64,000 nt of DNA from Neoarius graeffei (taxonomy: Eukaryota > Chordata > Actinopteri > Siluriformes > Ariidae), in NCBI RefSeq assembly GCF_027579695.1, contig NC_083570.1:96103463-96167462 (forward strand). The letters run 5' to 3'. Both the position numbers and the translations under genes were made by a program. Every line of letters begins with the position of its first letter. Position 1 is the first letter of the stretch. The notes under the pieces are model-generated. The model was given only the letters and a program-made list of their open reading frames with translations. It was not told where the DNA came from and did no database searches. Positions 49,044 through 60,931 of the stretch are shown here, in pieces.

Positions 49044-49866
49044 AATGCTCATTGTAAAAGTGAGACCCCAGACATTTACTAATGGAACAGTGGTGTGCCA
49101 TGTACAGTCTTTCTTCTTATAGCATAAAGAAGCCAATGCCAGTAAGTGTTAAGAGACTGAACAAGGTCAGCACTGTGATGAATGGCAAATATGTTAGATG
49201 TCTATAAAATGTACAGCATAACTTTGGTTTCTCATGGTATTTTTTTTTATACATATAATTACACTTTACCCATGATTAGCAATTAAAACAGGAAAATAAA
49301 ATAAGTGTTTCATCAAATACCCAAATCGTTGTGCAAAAGGATTTGGCCATTGTCCACGCTCAGACTGTAAATTCAGGCTTTATTAAAGGCAAGCACACTT
49401 GTTTTGTTGAGCAGTTACTGTAAAGTGACTAGAATTGCTGTAATGTTACAAAGTGCCTAATAAGAATTATATAAATAATATAAAAAAGTCATAAAATTTT
49501 TATTCCATTTACTTTAGTGATTTTCTAATTTAAGGGTATTTAACTTGAACCTATTTCTTGAAATTCAACTGAAAACGTTAATACAGGGTGTTCAAAATTT
49601 TTTAATTTTACATATAGAAATACTGTAGAAAAACTGAATGATTTGGTAAAGGAAACAGCATTAATACTTGAATGGAGATGACATAGAAAAAGCTAAATCA
49701 AAAAACACATAATGATGTGCACATTTAAACGGTATCAATAATTCAAATTCTCCTTAATCTATAATTTGCCATTAAAATGTAATAACTTTTGCCTGCTGTG
49801 AAATGTTTTTGCATTTTTCACAATTTCAACATATGCTCACAAGTGGGGGAAAATATTATATTAATC

Positions 49867-49905
<39 letters not shown>

Positions 49906-50215
49906 CAACCAATAATGTCATGTCTTGTTTCAGCTGCTCCTTATTACCAAGCACAGCTAACAATGTTGGATTCATTTAGACTTCACAGTACAGAAGAAAA
50001 ATACCTTAAGATTTCTGTTTCATGTTGTCTCTAAAAGGTACACGTACACCATTCAGTAATCTATCAAAAGAATTTCTCTGTTTTCCATCTGGTATATTTG
50101 TTTAAGGGAAGAAAAAAAAACATTCAAGGGTGCTTTACAAATATTTTAAAGAGCATGACAATTACAGGTTCCTTAGAAATATATTATCACAACCCTACTG
50201 CTGAGGGCACTCGAA
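49041..50215. other. No gene seen; AAT repeat inside
   Basis: AT-rich unique DNA with an (AAT)n run at 49867-49904. Open frames through that run are artefacts. Confidence 0.45.
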
Positions 50216-50218
50216 AAT

Positions 50219-50606
50219 ACATCCATCCATCCATCCATCCATCCATCTATTATCCGTAACCACTTATCCTGTGCAAGATCGCAGGCAAGCTGGAGCCTAT
50301 CCCAGCTGACTATGGACGAGAAGCTGGGTACACCCTGGACAAGTCGCCAGATCATCGCAGGGCTGACACATAGAGACACACAACCATTCACACTCACATT
50401 CACACCTATGGTCAATTTAGAGCCACCAATTAGCCGAACCTGCATGTACTTGAACTGTGGGGAAACCGGATCACCCGGAGGAAACCCACGCAGACACGGG
50501 AAGAACATGCAAACTCCACATAGAAAGGCCCCTGTCAGCAGCTGGGATCAAACCCAGAACCTTCTTGCTGTGAGGCGACAGTGCTAACCACATCACTGTG
50601 CCGCCC
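50219..50606 (-). mobile_element. SINE family A with a (GGAT)n tail
   Basis: The head at 50606 and the body are diverged; the 3' end is a run of ATCC on the plus strand (50219-50246) in place of GAGAT. A similar tail is seen in the copy at 54995. Confidence 0.88.
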
Positions 50607-50609
50607 CAC

Positions 50610-51970
50610 TTGAAAATACATGTAAAAGCAATTGAACCTAAATACCTCATGAAATTTTCCTACAAGCCCTGGTACAGCCTTGACTAATTTGAATGCAAAG
50701 CTGTTGTTATACTATTAGTTTTAATTCACACTTAATAACAGCCAGGGTGTAGACAGTAAATTTGTGTTACAGAGGTGACGATAGATGGAAACGTTCAGCA
50801 TATCAAACTCAATAGGGAGCCACATTCCTGTGCTTATACACAGAGGGAGTTTAACCAGTTTGAATAGCTTTGGGAGAGACCCAGTGTTTCAGTGCGTCAT
50901 GTAATGACACCATTTAATTAACTTTTCCCAAGACCACCAGGACGAAAAAAGAGAGCCATACAGATCAACCTCAACATTTCAAAAGATTATGAGCACGAAT
51001 GCCCAAAAGCCTCTTTTCAGCAGCTCAATTTAAAAAGCATTAGCAACCCTGCAGCATTTGGGGTCGAGATTGTCTTGCATTCTCAAACACTGCATCATCA
51101 ACCCCAATCAAATAATTTATAATTATAATCCAGTATTCCATAAAATATCTTGGTTTTCTATTTTTGTTTATTCCTAGCATTTCAATTATATTGGCCAGTA
51201 TTAGCTTGTGGTGTCAGGTTACTGATCCATATAAATGCATGAAGGTTTAATCTGAAAGTTACATTTAATGAAAAGCAACAATGTTATTATAAAAACATTA
51301 TGGTACATTTGGTCCTCTTATAAATATAATCATGTGACCGATACATAAAGTCACGAATGGCTATATAGAGCTCATATAATCAACATATTTGGTTTTGTCA
51401 GTTTAAGTTAGCATTTCCTTTGACTGAGGAAAACAAGTACAAAATAGCACTTGATTGTTTTGATTTGAAATATGTCTTCTGTAAAATGTAAAATACTGAT
51501 TTCCTACACAACAGTTCTGTAAGTCTCATGAAAGTGAGGCCAAGGGTCTTTTATACTTTTTGAATACTCCAAAACATTTAGTAAAGAATGGAAGTGAAGA
51601 ATAAAAAACTTAAAAATGACACTGTTACATTTTAGTCTTCAACCAACACGGTTCAATTAAGTAGTTCAGTATATCCAGCATCTGAACCTGCATAGTCTTT
51701 ATAATAAGGTGCATTTAGACACAGCCTCCCCAAACTGTGGCTTGTAAGGATTTTTTGTTTTTGTGTGGATCTTGACATCTGTTTGAAAAGGTTTATAAAG
51801 CTACCACTATGTCAAAAAAAAAGGGGGGGGGGGACATGGCCTTTTAGCTTTTTTGTTGTTTTGGCCACTTGACACACTATTTAGATTACATATGAGCCCA
51901 CTGGGCAAAGAGGTTTAGGCACCAACAAACAGTCTTCCATTCAGATGAAAAAAGAATCCATGAATGCCTC
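50610..51970. other. msx2 3' flank, unique DNA
   Basis: No gene or known repeat. The part from about 50750 to 51110 is complex, with TTTAATTAAC near 50910, and could hold conserved regulatory sequence. The msx2 3' UTR should lie near 51700-51970, with AATAAA-like signals not resolved. Confidence 0.4.
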
Positions 51971-53558
<1,588 letters not shown>

Positions 53559-53930
53559 GCGTCGGCCTCGGGAAATCACAAGCTCGTGCCCCAAAGTAAA
53601 TAAATAAATAAATAATAATAATAATATGGGTAATAATAAACGCCGGCGCTTCCGCGAGTGTGCAGGTTCTCCTCCACTCCACTCCACTCCACTCCGAGTC
53701 AAAGTTCTCAGTGTTTGAAGAGCATCCTGGAGCAAAGTTGCAGGCAGTCACCGTCACCGCCCGTCACCGCCCAGCCGAGAGAGAGAGAGAGAGAGAGAGA
53801 GAGCTTTTTGAGAGAAGTGTGTGCGTGCGATTGGCTCGTTTTAAGCGCATTTATTCTGTCCATTATACCTGATTAACGTCAGGAGATGGGACACGCGCTG
53901 GGCTTAGTGTTTAATGACATGACGGGTTCC
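53559..53930 (-). promoter_or_regulatory. msx2 upstream region
   Basis: The CpG-rich DNA of exon 1 gives way upstream to an AATA run (53597-53626), an ACTCC run (about 53674-53696) and a GA run (53778-53803). The promoter should be here by position; no TATA box can be assigned with confidence. Confidence 0.45.
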
Positions 53931-53933
53931 CAT

Positions 53934-54063
53934 TAAGATAAGATAAGATAGCCTTTTATTATCCCACAAGAGGAAATTTACACTGTTACAGCAGCAAAAT
54001 ATAAAGAGAAAATGATAAGGCAGGGAAGGAGTAGTGCAAAAGTACTAAGTATACAAAAAAAAT
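53934..54063. repeat. Dispersed repeat fragment
   Basis: TAAGATAAGATAAGATAGCC followed by CCCACAAGAGGAAATTTAC and TGTTACAGCAGCAAAATATA resembles the 3' end of a common fish retroposon. The family is not assigned. Confidence 0.5.
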
Positions 54064-54065
54064 TA

Positions 54066-54593
54066 TACTACCGTTCAAAAGTTTGGGGTCACTTTGGAAT
54101 TTCCTTATTTTTGAAAGAAAAGCACTGCTCTTTTCAATGAAGATCACTTTAAACTAATCAGAAATCCACTCTATACATTGCTAATGTGGTAAATGACTAT
54201 TCTAGCTGCAAATGTCTGGTTTTTGGTGCAATATCTCCATAGGTGTATAGAGGCCCATTTCCAGCAACTCTCACTCCAGTGTTCTAATGGTACAATGTGT
54301 TTGCTCATTGCCTCAGAAGGCTAATGGATGATTAGAAAACCCTTGTACAATCATGTTAGCACAGCTGAAAACAGTTGAGCTCTTTAGAGAAGCTATAAAA
54401 CTGACCTTCCTTTGAGCAGATTGAGTTTCTGGAGCATCACATTTGTGGGGTCGATTAAATGCTCAAAATGGCCAGAAAAATGTCTTGACTATATTTTCTA
54501 TTCATTTTACAACTTATGGTGGTAAATAAAAGTGTGACTTTTCATGGAAAACACAAAATTGTCTGGGTGACCCCAAACTTTTGAACGGTAGTG
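54066..54593. mobile_element. Tc1/mariner MITE (CACTACC ends), copy 2
   Basis: The same element as at 19886-20411 but inverted, with TA on both sides (54064-54065 and 54594-54595). It is 528 bp long. Confidence 0.93.
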
Positions 54594-54605
54594 TATATAT
54601 ATATA

Positions 54606-54979
54606 TAATCTCATCTCATTATCTCTAGCCGCTTTATCCTTCTACAGGGTCGCAGGCAAGCTGGAACCTATCCCAGCTGACTACGGGCGAAAGGCGGGGT
54701 ACACCCTGGACAAGTCGCCAGGTCATCACAGGGCTGACACATAGACACAGACAACCATTCACACTCACATTCACACCTACGGTCAATTTAGAGTCACCAG
54801 TTAACCTAACCTGCATGTCTTTGGGCTGTGGGGGAAACCGGAGCACCCGGAGGAAACCCACGTGGACACGGGGAGAACATGCAAACTCCGCACAGGAAGG
54901 CCCTCGCCGGCCACGGGGCTTGAACCCGGACCTTCTTGCTGTGAGGCGACAGCGCTAACCACTACCCCACCATGCTGCC
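54606..54979 (-). mobile_element. SINE family A, full copy
   Basis: Head at 54979, GAGAT tail at 54606. It inserted next to a TA-rich stretch. Confidence 0.92.
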
Positions 54980-54994
54980 CTATATCTATATATA

Positions 54995-55262
54995 TCCATC
55001 CATCTATCCATTATCTGTAGCTGCTTATCCTGTCCTACAGGGTCGCAGGCAAGCTGGAGCCTATCCCAGCTGACTATGGGCGAGAGGCGGGGTACACCTT
55101 GGACAAGTCGCCAGGTCATCGCAGGGCTGACACATAGACAACCATTCACACTCACGGTCAATTTAGAGCCACCAATTAGCCTAACCTGCATGCCTTTGGG
55201 GGAAACCCACACAGACACAGGGAGAGCATGTAAACTCCACACAGAAAGGCCCTCGTCGGCTG
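54995..55262 (-). mobile_element. SINE family A, head lost
   Basis: GGAT-type tail on the left (54995) and a body with internal deletions. The sequence changes at about 55262 into a Tc1-like relic, so the tRNA head is missing. Confidence 0.85.
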
Positions 55263-55264
55263 CA

Positions 55265-55945
55265 TTTCTGGATATTGTTGATATATAGTTTTCGCTTTGT
55301 ATGGTAGATGCAGCAACGAACTGTGTTTGCCAACAATGGTTTTCTGAAGTGTTCCTAAGCTCATGTAGTAATATCCTTTACAAAATGTTGGCTTTTTATG
55401 GCAGTGGCGCCTGAGGGATCAAAGATCACAGGTGTTCACTGTTGGTTTTTGGCCTTGCCCCTTTCATGCAGAGATTTCTCTGTATTCTCTGAATCTTTTG
55501 ATGTTATGGATTGTTGAAGGTTAAATAGCTAAATTCCTTGCAATTGTATGTTGAGAAACATTGTTTTAAAACTGTTGGACTATTTGCACATGCAATTTTT
55601 CAAAAAGTGGTGAAACTCACCCCATCCTTACTTATGAATGATTGACCCTTTCCAATTACCAATTAACCTGTTGAATGTTCCAAAGAGGGTTTTTTTTTTC
55701 TTTTCTTTCTTTTTTTTTTTTAATTCCACAACTTTCCTAGTCTTTTGTTGCCTCCACTTTTTGGAATGTGTTGCAGGCATTAAATTCAGCATAAGTATAT
55801 ATTTACAAAAAGCAATAAAGTTTATCAGTTTGAATATTACATATCTAGTCTTTGTATTGTATTCAATTCAATATAGGTCAAAAAGGATTTGCAAATCAAT
55901 ACATTCTGTTTTTATTTATGTTTTACAAAACTTTTTGGAAAGTTT
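55265..55945 (-). mobile_element. Tc1-like transposon remnant, decayed
   Basis: It aligns by eye with the remnant at 33620-34340: GATGGTTTTCTGAAGTGTTCC-type and AGAGATTTCTC blocks occur in the same order. It is more decayed, with T runs at 55690-55722. No frame is open. Confidence 0.65.
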
Positions 55946-55957
55946 GCTAAGAATGGA

Positions 55958-56029
55958 AGACACATAATGTAGTGGTTATCATGTTCACTTCACAATGAAA
56001 GGTACCCGGTTCAAAACTGGGCAGAAACA
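55958..56029 (+). pseudogene. tRNA-Val-like sequence, head of a tRNA-7SL dimer
   Basis: TGTAGTGGTTATCATGTTCA, TTCACAATG at the anticodon position, GAAAGGTACCCGGTTCAAAA and GGGCAGAAAC follow a vertebrate tRNA-Val(CAC) in order and length (72 nt). Differences fall mainly at CpG sites (GGTTCGAAACCGGG has become GGTTCAAAACTGGG). The 5' acceptor strand is degraded. It is not a working tRNA gene. Confidence 0.75.
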
Positions 56030-56042
56030 CAAGTGACTACCT

Positions 56043-56320
56043 GCCGGGCGTGGTACCTGTAATCCAAGCTTCTAGGAGGCTGAGGCTGATGGATTGTTTG
56101 ACCTCAGGGGTTGTAGACTATGCTGATTGGGTGTCTACACTAAGTTTGGTATCAATATGGTGCTCCTGAGGAAGCTCAGGACCACCAGGTCACCTAAGGA
56201 GGGGTGAACCGGCTCAGGTTGGGAATGGAGCAGATCAAAGACCATGTGCCAATCAATAGTGGGATCGTGCCTGTGAATAGACACTGCAGTGCAGCCTGAG
56301 TAATACAGTGGGACTCAGTC
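56043..56320 (+). pseudogene. 7SL (SRP) RNA pseudogene fused to a tRNA
   Basis: Nearly the whole signal recognition particle RNA can be followed: GCCGGGCGTGG at the 5' end, GGAGGCTGAGGCTG in the Alu domain, then ACCACCAGGTCACCTAAGGA, GGGGTGAACCGG and TAGTGGGATCG in the S domain. It ends with CCTGTGAATAGACACTGCA and TGGGACTC before TTTT. Most differences from functional 7SL are C-to-T or G-to-A at CpG sites, which indicates a methylated, unconstrained copy. It is 278 bp against about 300 for the gene, with a gap near the start. A tRNA-Val-like head lies 13 bp upstream. Confidence 0.88.
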
Positions 56321-56329
56321 TTTTATTTG

Positions 56330-56682
56330 TGGCAGCCATGGCCTGAAGAGGCTGATAAGAAGCAGCCTTGGGCCCAAAGGGTCGCTGGTTTGATTTGCGG
56401 GACTGGCAGGAAAAATGTGGGGGGAGTTGAGTGAACGAACAGCACTTTCCCCTCCTGCTACATCATGGCTGAAATGCCCTTGAGCAAAGCACCTAACTCC
56501 CAACTGCTCCCTGGGCACTGTAGCATAGCTGACCATTGCTCTGGGTATATATGTGTGTGTATGGTCATTGCTCACTTATGTGTGCATGCGTGTGTTCACT
56601 GCTTCAGATGGGTTAAATGCAAAGGAGGAAATTTCACTGTGCATGAGTGTACATGTGACAAATAAAGGCTTCTTCTTCTTCT
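56330..56682 (+). mobile_element. SINE family B
   Basis: A tRNA-like head (GGCAGCCATGGCCTGAAGAG, with TGGTTTGATTTGCGGGA at the B box) leads to a body with GCCCTTGAGCAAAGCACC and CACTGCTTCAGATGGGTTAA. It ends AATAAAGGCTTCTTCTTCTT. This body and tail are what the chimeric SINEs carry. Confidence 0.8.
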
Positions 56683-56997
56683 ATGTATGAAATCCCAGAT
56701 CACATATTATCACTTTCAGAAACAAGGGTACTCATTTCTTGTTGCTGAGGCAATATCATCAAGGTTCAAACTTCTGTACAGACAGTGTGTATCTTTTTAC
56801 CTTGAACATTGCATATAGTTGCCTTTACTAGTACTGTATATCACCAGTATATCAGCTACAATAACCTATAGTGCTGCGCCATTTTGTACATTTAGTACGG
56901 TACACTTATAGAAGAAAGCATGCTAAACTGTACTTTTCCTTGTCACTGATAAGCTTATGTTCTGTACCTTTCATTTGAAAATGTGGATATGTGTACC

Positions 56998-58581
56998 CAG
57001 GGCCGCTGACAGCTTTGGCTGGGCCCGGGACAAAATGCTCTGAATGGGCCCCCCCCCCCGGGCCAACCCACACACACACACACACCTCTCTTATCCCAGT
57101 CTCTACTCACGCGATTGGGGTGCTCTTGAAGGAGCAGTGATGGACGGGGGATTTCGGGCAGGGCTGGGGGCGAACATAGTATACTGTGCGTGCGTACTGT
57201 CCAGTGTGAAAAGCAGAGAAGAACACACCGCTCGAGAAACGGCGGGATATGATTGCGGGCTAATGTGAATATTCTTAGCTTCAATCAGATATATGAAACA
57301 CAATGTTATTAAGCCGTTGTGGTTATGAAATTATTCAATGCCCTGTGCGTTTGATATGGTGTTCAGTGTGACTTGCTCTCCCCTCGTTTGTAACATGAAT
57401 TGCGTGCCGCACGTGCCTTGGTTGGGGTTACTTTACGGGGCTGGAAAAAGTTGGCTGTGTCTTACCTGGCTCAGCTGCCCTACTGCCTTTGCTAGTACCT
57501 GCTGCATCATCCGAATCTTTAAAATATTTATGCAGTGAGCCCCTGAGTCTCTTGGTTTCTTCCTCTCTTTTTCTCTTTTCTGTGCTCCTGACTTGTGCAT
57601 GTTGGCAAATGGCACGCACGCTGATTGTCGAAGCGCTATGATCGAACGATGTCGTTTTTTTCCCCTTAAAGGTGGGGTATGAGATTTTGGAATAACGGTT
57701 CCCGCAAGCCATATTTTGAAAAGAAACACGCCCGCCCTCGCCATGCTCCCCCCCGCATCTCCACCCCTCCTCCCCCTTATAAAGCCTGAGAAAATCAGCC
57801 TTTATAATGGGTGTCTATTGCGTTACACACCAGTGGAGCAGAGTGTAGAGAGCTTGGAAAAATAGCTCAAACTTTCTCATTTAAACTGTGTTTTCAGCCC
57901 CAATTTTCACTCCACACACATAATTTTCTCAAAGGTAGTAGCCACACTTGTCCTGATTCACACAATGTGTCTACCTACACGATAGGACTTGCAGTTTTTG
58001 AATGAGAAGCCTGAAAGTGAGGAGAGGACAGGCGCGCTGCCCCATAGACTGCCATTATAAACTTGGCAGAAAAGTCACTCATTTTTAACTCGCTCTAGTG
58101 ACCTCATTTTTTACACTACAGACAAAAAAATTACATCAGTGTGTTCAGGAGAGCTTTGTGGCGCTTACTGTGAAAGAATTTTGTGAATATCTCCTTCCGT
58201 TTTCGTGTAAATCCCCATTGTTTGGAGGGAGTGCACTGAGAGAATCCTGTGACACTCTGCTCGCAGCGCGCGGGTTGGGGGAGGGGCTGCTCGCTCTCTC
58301 ACACATACACACACACAGAGAAGGGAATGGGCTGAAAGAGTCAGACCAAACCATTTTTGCATTAGGGGTGGTAGGGGGTTCTTGACGCCTTTTTCAAAGA
58401 CAATAAAGGCAAAAGATCTAGAAATCATTTATTGAATGCAAATATAGCACATTTCTCCCCCAAAGCAACACATTTTGAAATGAAATAAAATAATCGCAAC
58501 TTCCTGAGAGCCCAGTTCTGCCCCCCCCATTCCTGGGCCCGGGACAACATACCTGTTTGTCCCCCCCTGTCGGCGGGCCTG
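56998..58581 (-). mobile_element. hAT element with a transposase exon
   Basis: The ends CAGGGCCGCTGACAG and its near reverse complement are flanked by a perfect 8-bp duplication, TGTGTACC (56990-56997 and 58582-58589). A minus-strand exon reads at about 57615-57470. The internal part at about 57660-58440 looks like another decayed repeat (GGTGGGGTATGAGATTTTGG). Two GGGCCCGGGAC blocks lie near the ends. Confidence 0.88.
57465..57615 (-). pseudogene. First exon of a hAT transposase
   Basis: The minus strand reads a basic N-terminus, HKSGAQKR, then after a one-base shift KREEETKRLRGSLHKYFKD. This resembles the N-terminal region of hAT proteins fused to MYM/TTF-type fingers. A donor (GAGCCAG|GTAAGA) follows. 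The other exons are absent, so only this relic remains. Confidence 0.55.
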
Positions 58582-58589
58582 TGTGTACC

Positions 58590-59093
58590 TCTGCAAAACA
58601 TTTAAGGTACATAACTGGATCTTTCAGAGTAAAGGTTTAAGTATGATAGTTTGTCACTCAATAAATAACAAAGAGCTCCTTTATGAAGAATAACTTCACT
58701 TGTCTTTATGTTAGCCCTTACAGAAAAATTCACATGAATTTCACTTGTGAAAATAAAACCATGCACTTCATGTTCAAACTGTGTGAAAAACCAACATGTG
58801 AAGTGTCTAAAAACCATGGGAAGCAATTATAAGCCAACGATCTACCAATCATACCATGTTTATAAACAATATCTGACAAGCTGTGACAGTTTGTGACTAG
58901 AAATGCATCAATCCCACATTTTCCATTTTCAATCCAATACTGATATCAGGCCTCTGGAGTGTCGGCTAATGTTTCTTACCCTACTGAACCAATACAAGTA
59001 TTTTAGTAACTGGTGACCTTCTGCAAGCGTTTTTATGCCAAGGTGTACAAAACAGTACAGTTGTAACAGCAGCTGGCTTAAGTTCAATTTGTC
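58590..59093. other. No gene seen
   Basis: AT-rich unique DNA between two hAT elements. Confidence 0.45.
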
Positions 59094-59688
59094 AGTCGGT
59101 ATAGGGTGACCAGATTTCCCTAGTCTGAAACCGGGACACTTTTGCACGTGACCATGCTCGTGCATGCACACCTTTTTTTTACGTAAACGTGACACTCAGA
59201 GAGGCGCTCTTATCACTTTGTTGAAGCTCACATTTATCAACATCTCACATGAAATAAAACAAACAGGCATTTTGTTATCTAGTAGCATGGTGGTATACAG
59301 ATCAGTTAAATTATGGTCAGACAACAGATTTTGTAATGGCTGAGAATAGGCCAGGCTATGTCCATAGGCCAAATTTAAACTGATTTATTTTACCTGTTTG
59401 TGAGAACACCAAGAAGAATGCATATGCACATGTAGGCTATATCTCTAAAATTGTATGCACTATAGCATGAACTTAAAAAGTAGATATGTGACCTCAACAT
59501 AGCCTAGGTCAGAATCAACCTTACTAACCATTCCCCACAACTGAATGAATAAAGCAAGAAGATGTGTACAAAAGTGAACACTTTAATGGAAGGTGCAACA
59601 AGCTGTTCAACACAGCAATATGGCCAAACTGTCAGAATGGTATGTTAAACAGAAACAAAAAAGAGACAAGTGATTTGAGAATATATAC

Positions 59689-60350
59689 TACGGAAGCCGA
59701 GAGAGGCCCTTCATATAATCCTTTTTTTTTATTCACCTTGTTATCCCGAGATAACGACATAATTAATTCAGGATCTCGAGAAAACAACACAACTAATTTG
59801 AGATCTCAAGAAAACAAAACCGTTATTTTGAGATCTCGAGAAAACAAAACAATTATTCCGTGATCTCGAGAAAACAAAACGATTATTTCATGATCTCGAG
59901 TAAACAGCTGAGAAATGGTTCATTCAGGTGCGCCAAGAGACTTGTGATATGCTGACTTTGGGGCTATTTCTCATTCTGTATAGACGCAACTTTGGTCATT
60001 AGAATGTCTGGAATAATCAATCACCTAATAAGGCAATATTTTGATGAGGGGTTGACACAGGGAGAGATTGCATTAAGTCTTTTAATAAGGGATAATTTCA
60101 AAATTAGTCCACGGCACCTCCGCAGAAGACTGGCCCGGCTTCATCTCTACCGACAGAGATACAGTGATCCAGCTGAGATCATGAAATAATTGTTTTGTTT
60201 TCTCGAGATCACGGAATAACGGTTTTGTTTTCTTGAGATCTCGAATGAGTTGTGTTGTTTTCTCGAGATCCTGAATTAATTATGTCATTATCTCGGGATA
60301 ACAAGGTGAATAAAAAAAGATTATATGAAGGGCCTCTCGCGGCTTCCGTA
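59689..60350. mobile_element. Palindromic element with integrase-type N-terminus
   Basis: TACGGAAGCCG and its reverse complement end this 662-bp element, with an ATATAC repeat on both sides. The inverted arms are about 200 bp long, and each carries several copies of GATCTCGAGAAAACAAAAC-like units (four on the left and three on the right). The unique centre has one small ORF. A 6-7-bp duplication and the ORF suggest an IS3EU-like source; this is an inference. Confidence 0.75.
59992..60189 (+). CDS. Small helix-turn-helix ORF in the palindromic element
   Basis: A 65-codon frame (a second ATG is at codon 5) reads MSGIINHLIRQYFDEGLTQG, then EIALSLLIRDN, ISPRHLRRRLARLHLYRQRY and a stop at the start of the right arm. 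A helix-turn-helix with Arg-rich second helix resembles the N-terminus of eukaryotic integrase-type transposases. The DDE core is absent. It may be an unused relic or a DNA-binding fragment; nothing shows expression. Confidence 0.5.
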   Translation: MVIRMSGIINHLIRQYFDEGLTQGEIALSLLIRDNFKISPRHLRRRLARLHLYRQRYSDPAEIMK

Positions 60351-60469
60351 AATATACACTCAAACAAAACAGCAATAAAGGAGGAGAGGGGCGACAGCCT
60401 GAGGAAAGCCCCCACAAGAGCGCACATCATTTGCAACATAGGCTACCCAACTCAGTACAAGAACAAAGC

Positions 60470-60577
60470 ACTTACAGTGTGTGCAGTAGGCTTCGTGCGC
60501 ATTGTTCTGCACCTCTCGGAGGAAGGGGTAGGTGCCCTGTAAATCTTTGGAAAAGGTACATTTTCTTTTTGGCATAA
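60470..60577 (-). pseudogene. BED-finger exon of a hAT transposase
   Basis: The minus strand reads MPKRKCTFSKDLQGTYPFLR and then EAYCTHC, the first half of a BED-type finger. A donor GTAAGTGC follows at about 60477. This is the usual first exon of hAT transposases; the catalytic exons are missing. Confidence 0.6.
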
Positions 60578-60931
60578 TTGCTGCGGCATTACTGCTGCTA
60601 GACAAAGAACATTCGCTCCAGTTAATGTTTATTTTATTGTTGCATGGCAACACGTTCTGTTGTCTGGAATAATGTGGCTAAATAAACACCCATGCCACAG
60701 GGCCAGGGGGCAGTAACCAGGAAAGTTTGTGATTCCTGTCAATTCATCAAAATAGTAAATGCAGACATTTCTCCGCTAATGATTCCCACACTGCTCGGTC
60801 GCAAACATCGCGAGTGGCAAAAACCGGGACATATCCGTGTCCCGACAGACTTTTGTCGGGACTCGGGACACACAACCCCAAATCGGGACTGTCCCGGTAA
60901 AACCGGGACGTCTGGTCACCCTAAGTCAGTA

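Larger units (their letters stand above)
59102..60923 (-). mobile_element. hAT element with nested palindromic insertion
   Basis: TAGGGTGACCAGA is inverted at both ends, flanked by AGTC(G/A)GTA (59094-59101 and 60924-60931). Arms with CCGGGAC motifs lie just inside the right end. A BED-type exon is on the minus strand at about 60577-60470. The element at 59689-60350 sits inside it. Confidence 0.85.

Noticed and set aside
56043-56320. A functional SRP RNA gene
   Set aside because: Most differences from vertebrate 7SL are decayed CpGs, part of the 5' domain is missing, and the expected 7SL promoter is replaced by tRNA-like sequence.
58098-58428. Frames of 87-95 codons in the hAT element
   Set aside because: They run in both directions across decayed repeat sequence and resemble no family.
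59740-59900. A CRISPR-like array of GATCTCGAGAAAAC units
   Set aside because: The units are imperfect, mirrored in the opposite arm, and lie within a transposon of a vertebrate genome.
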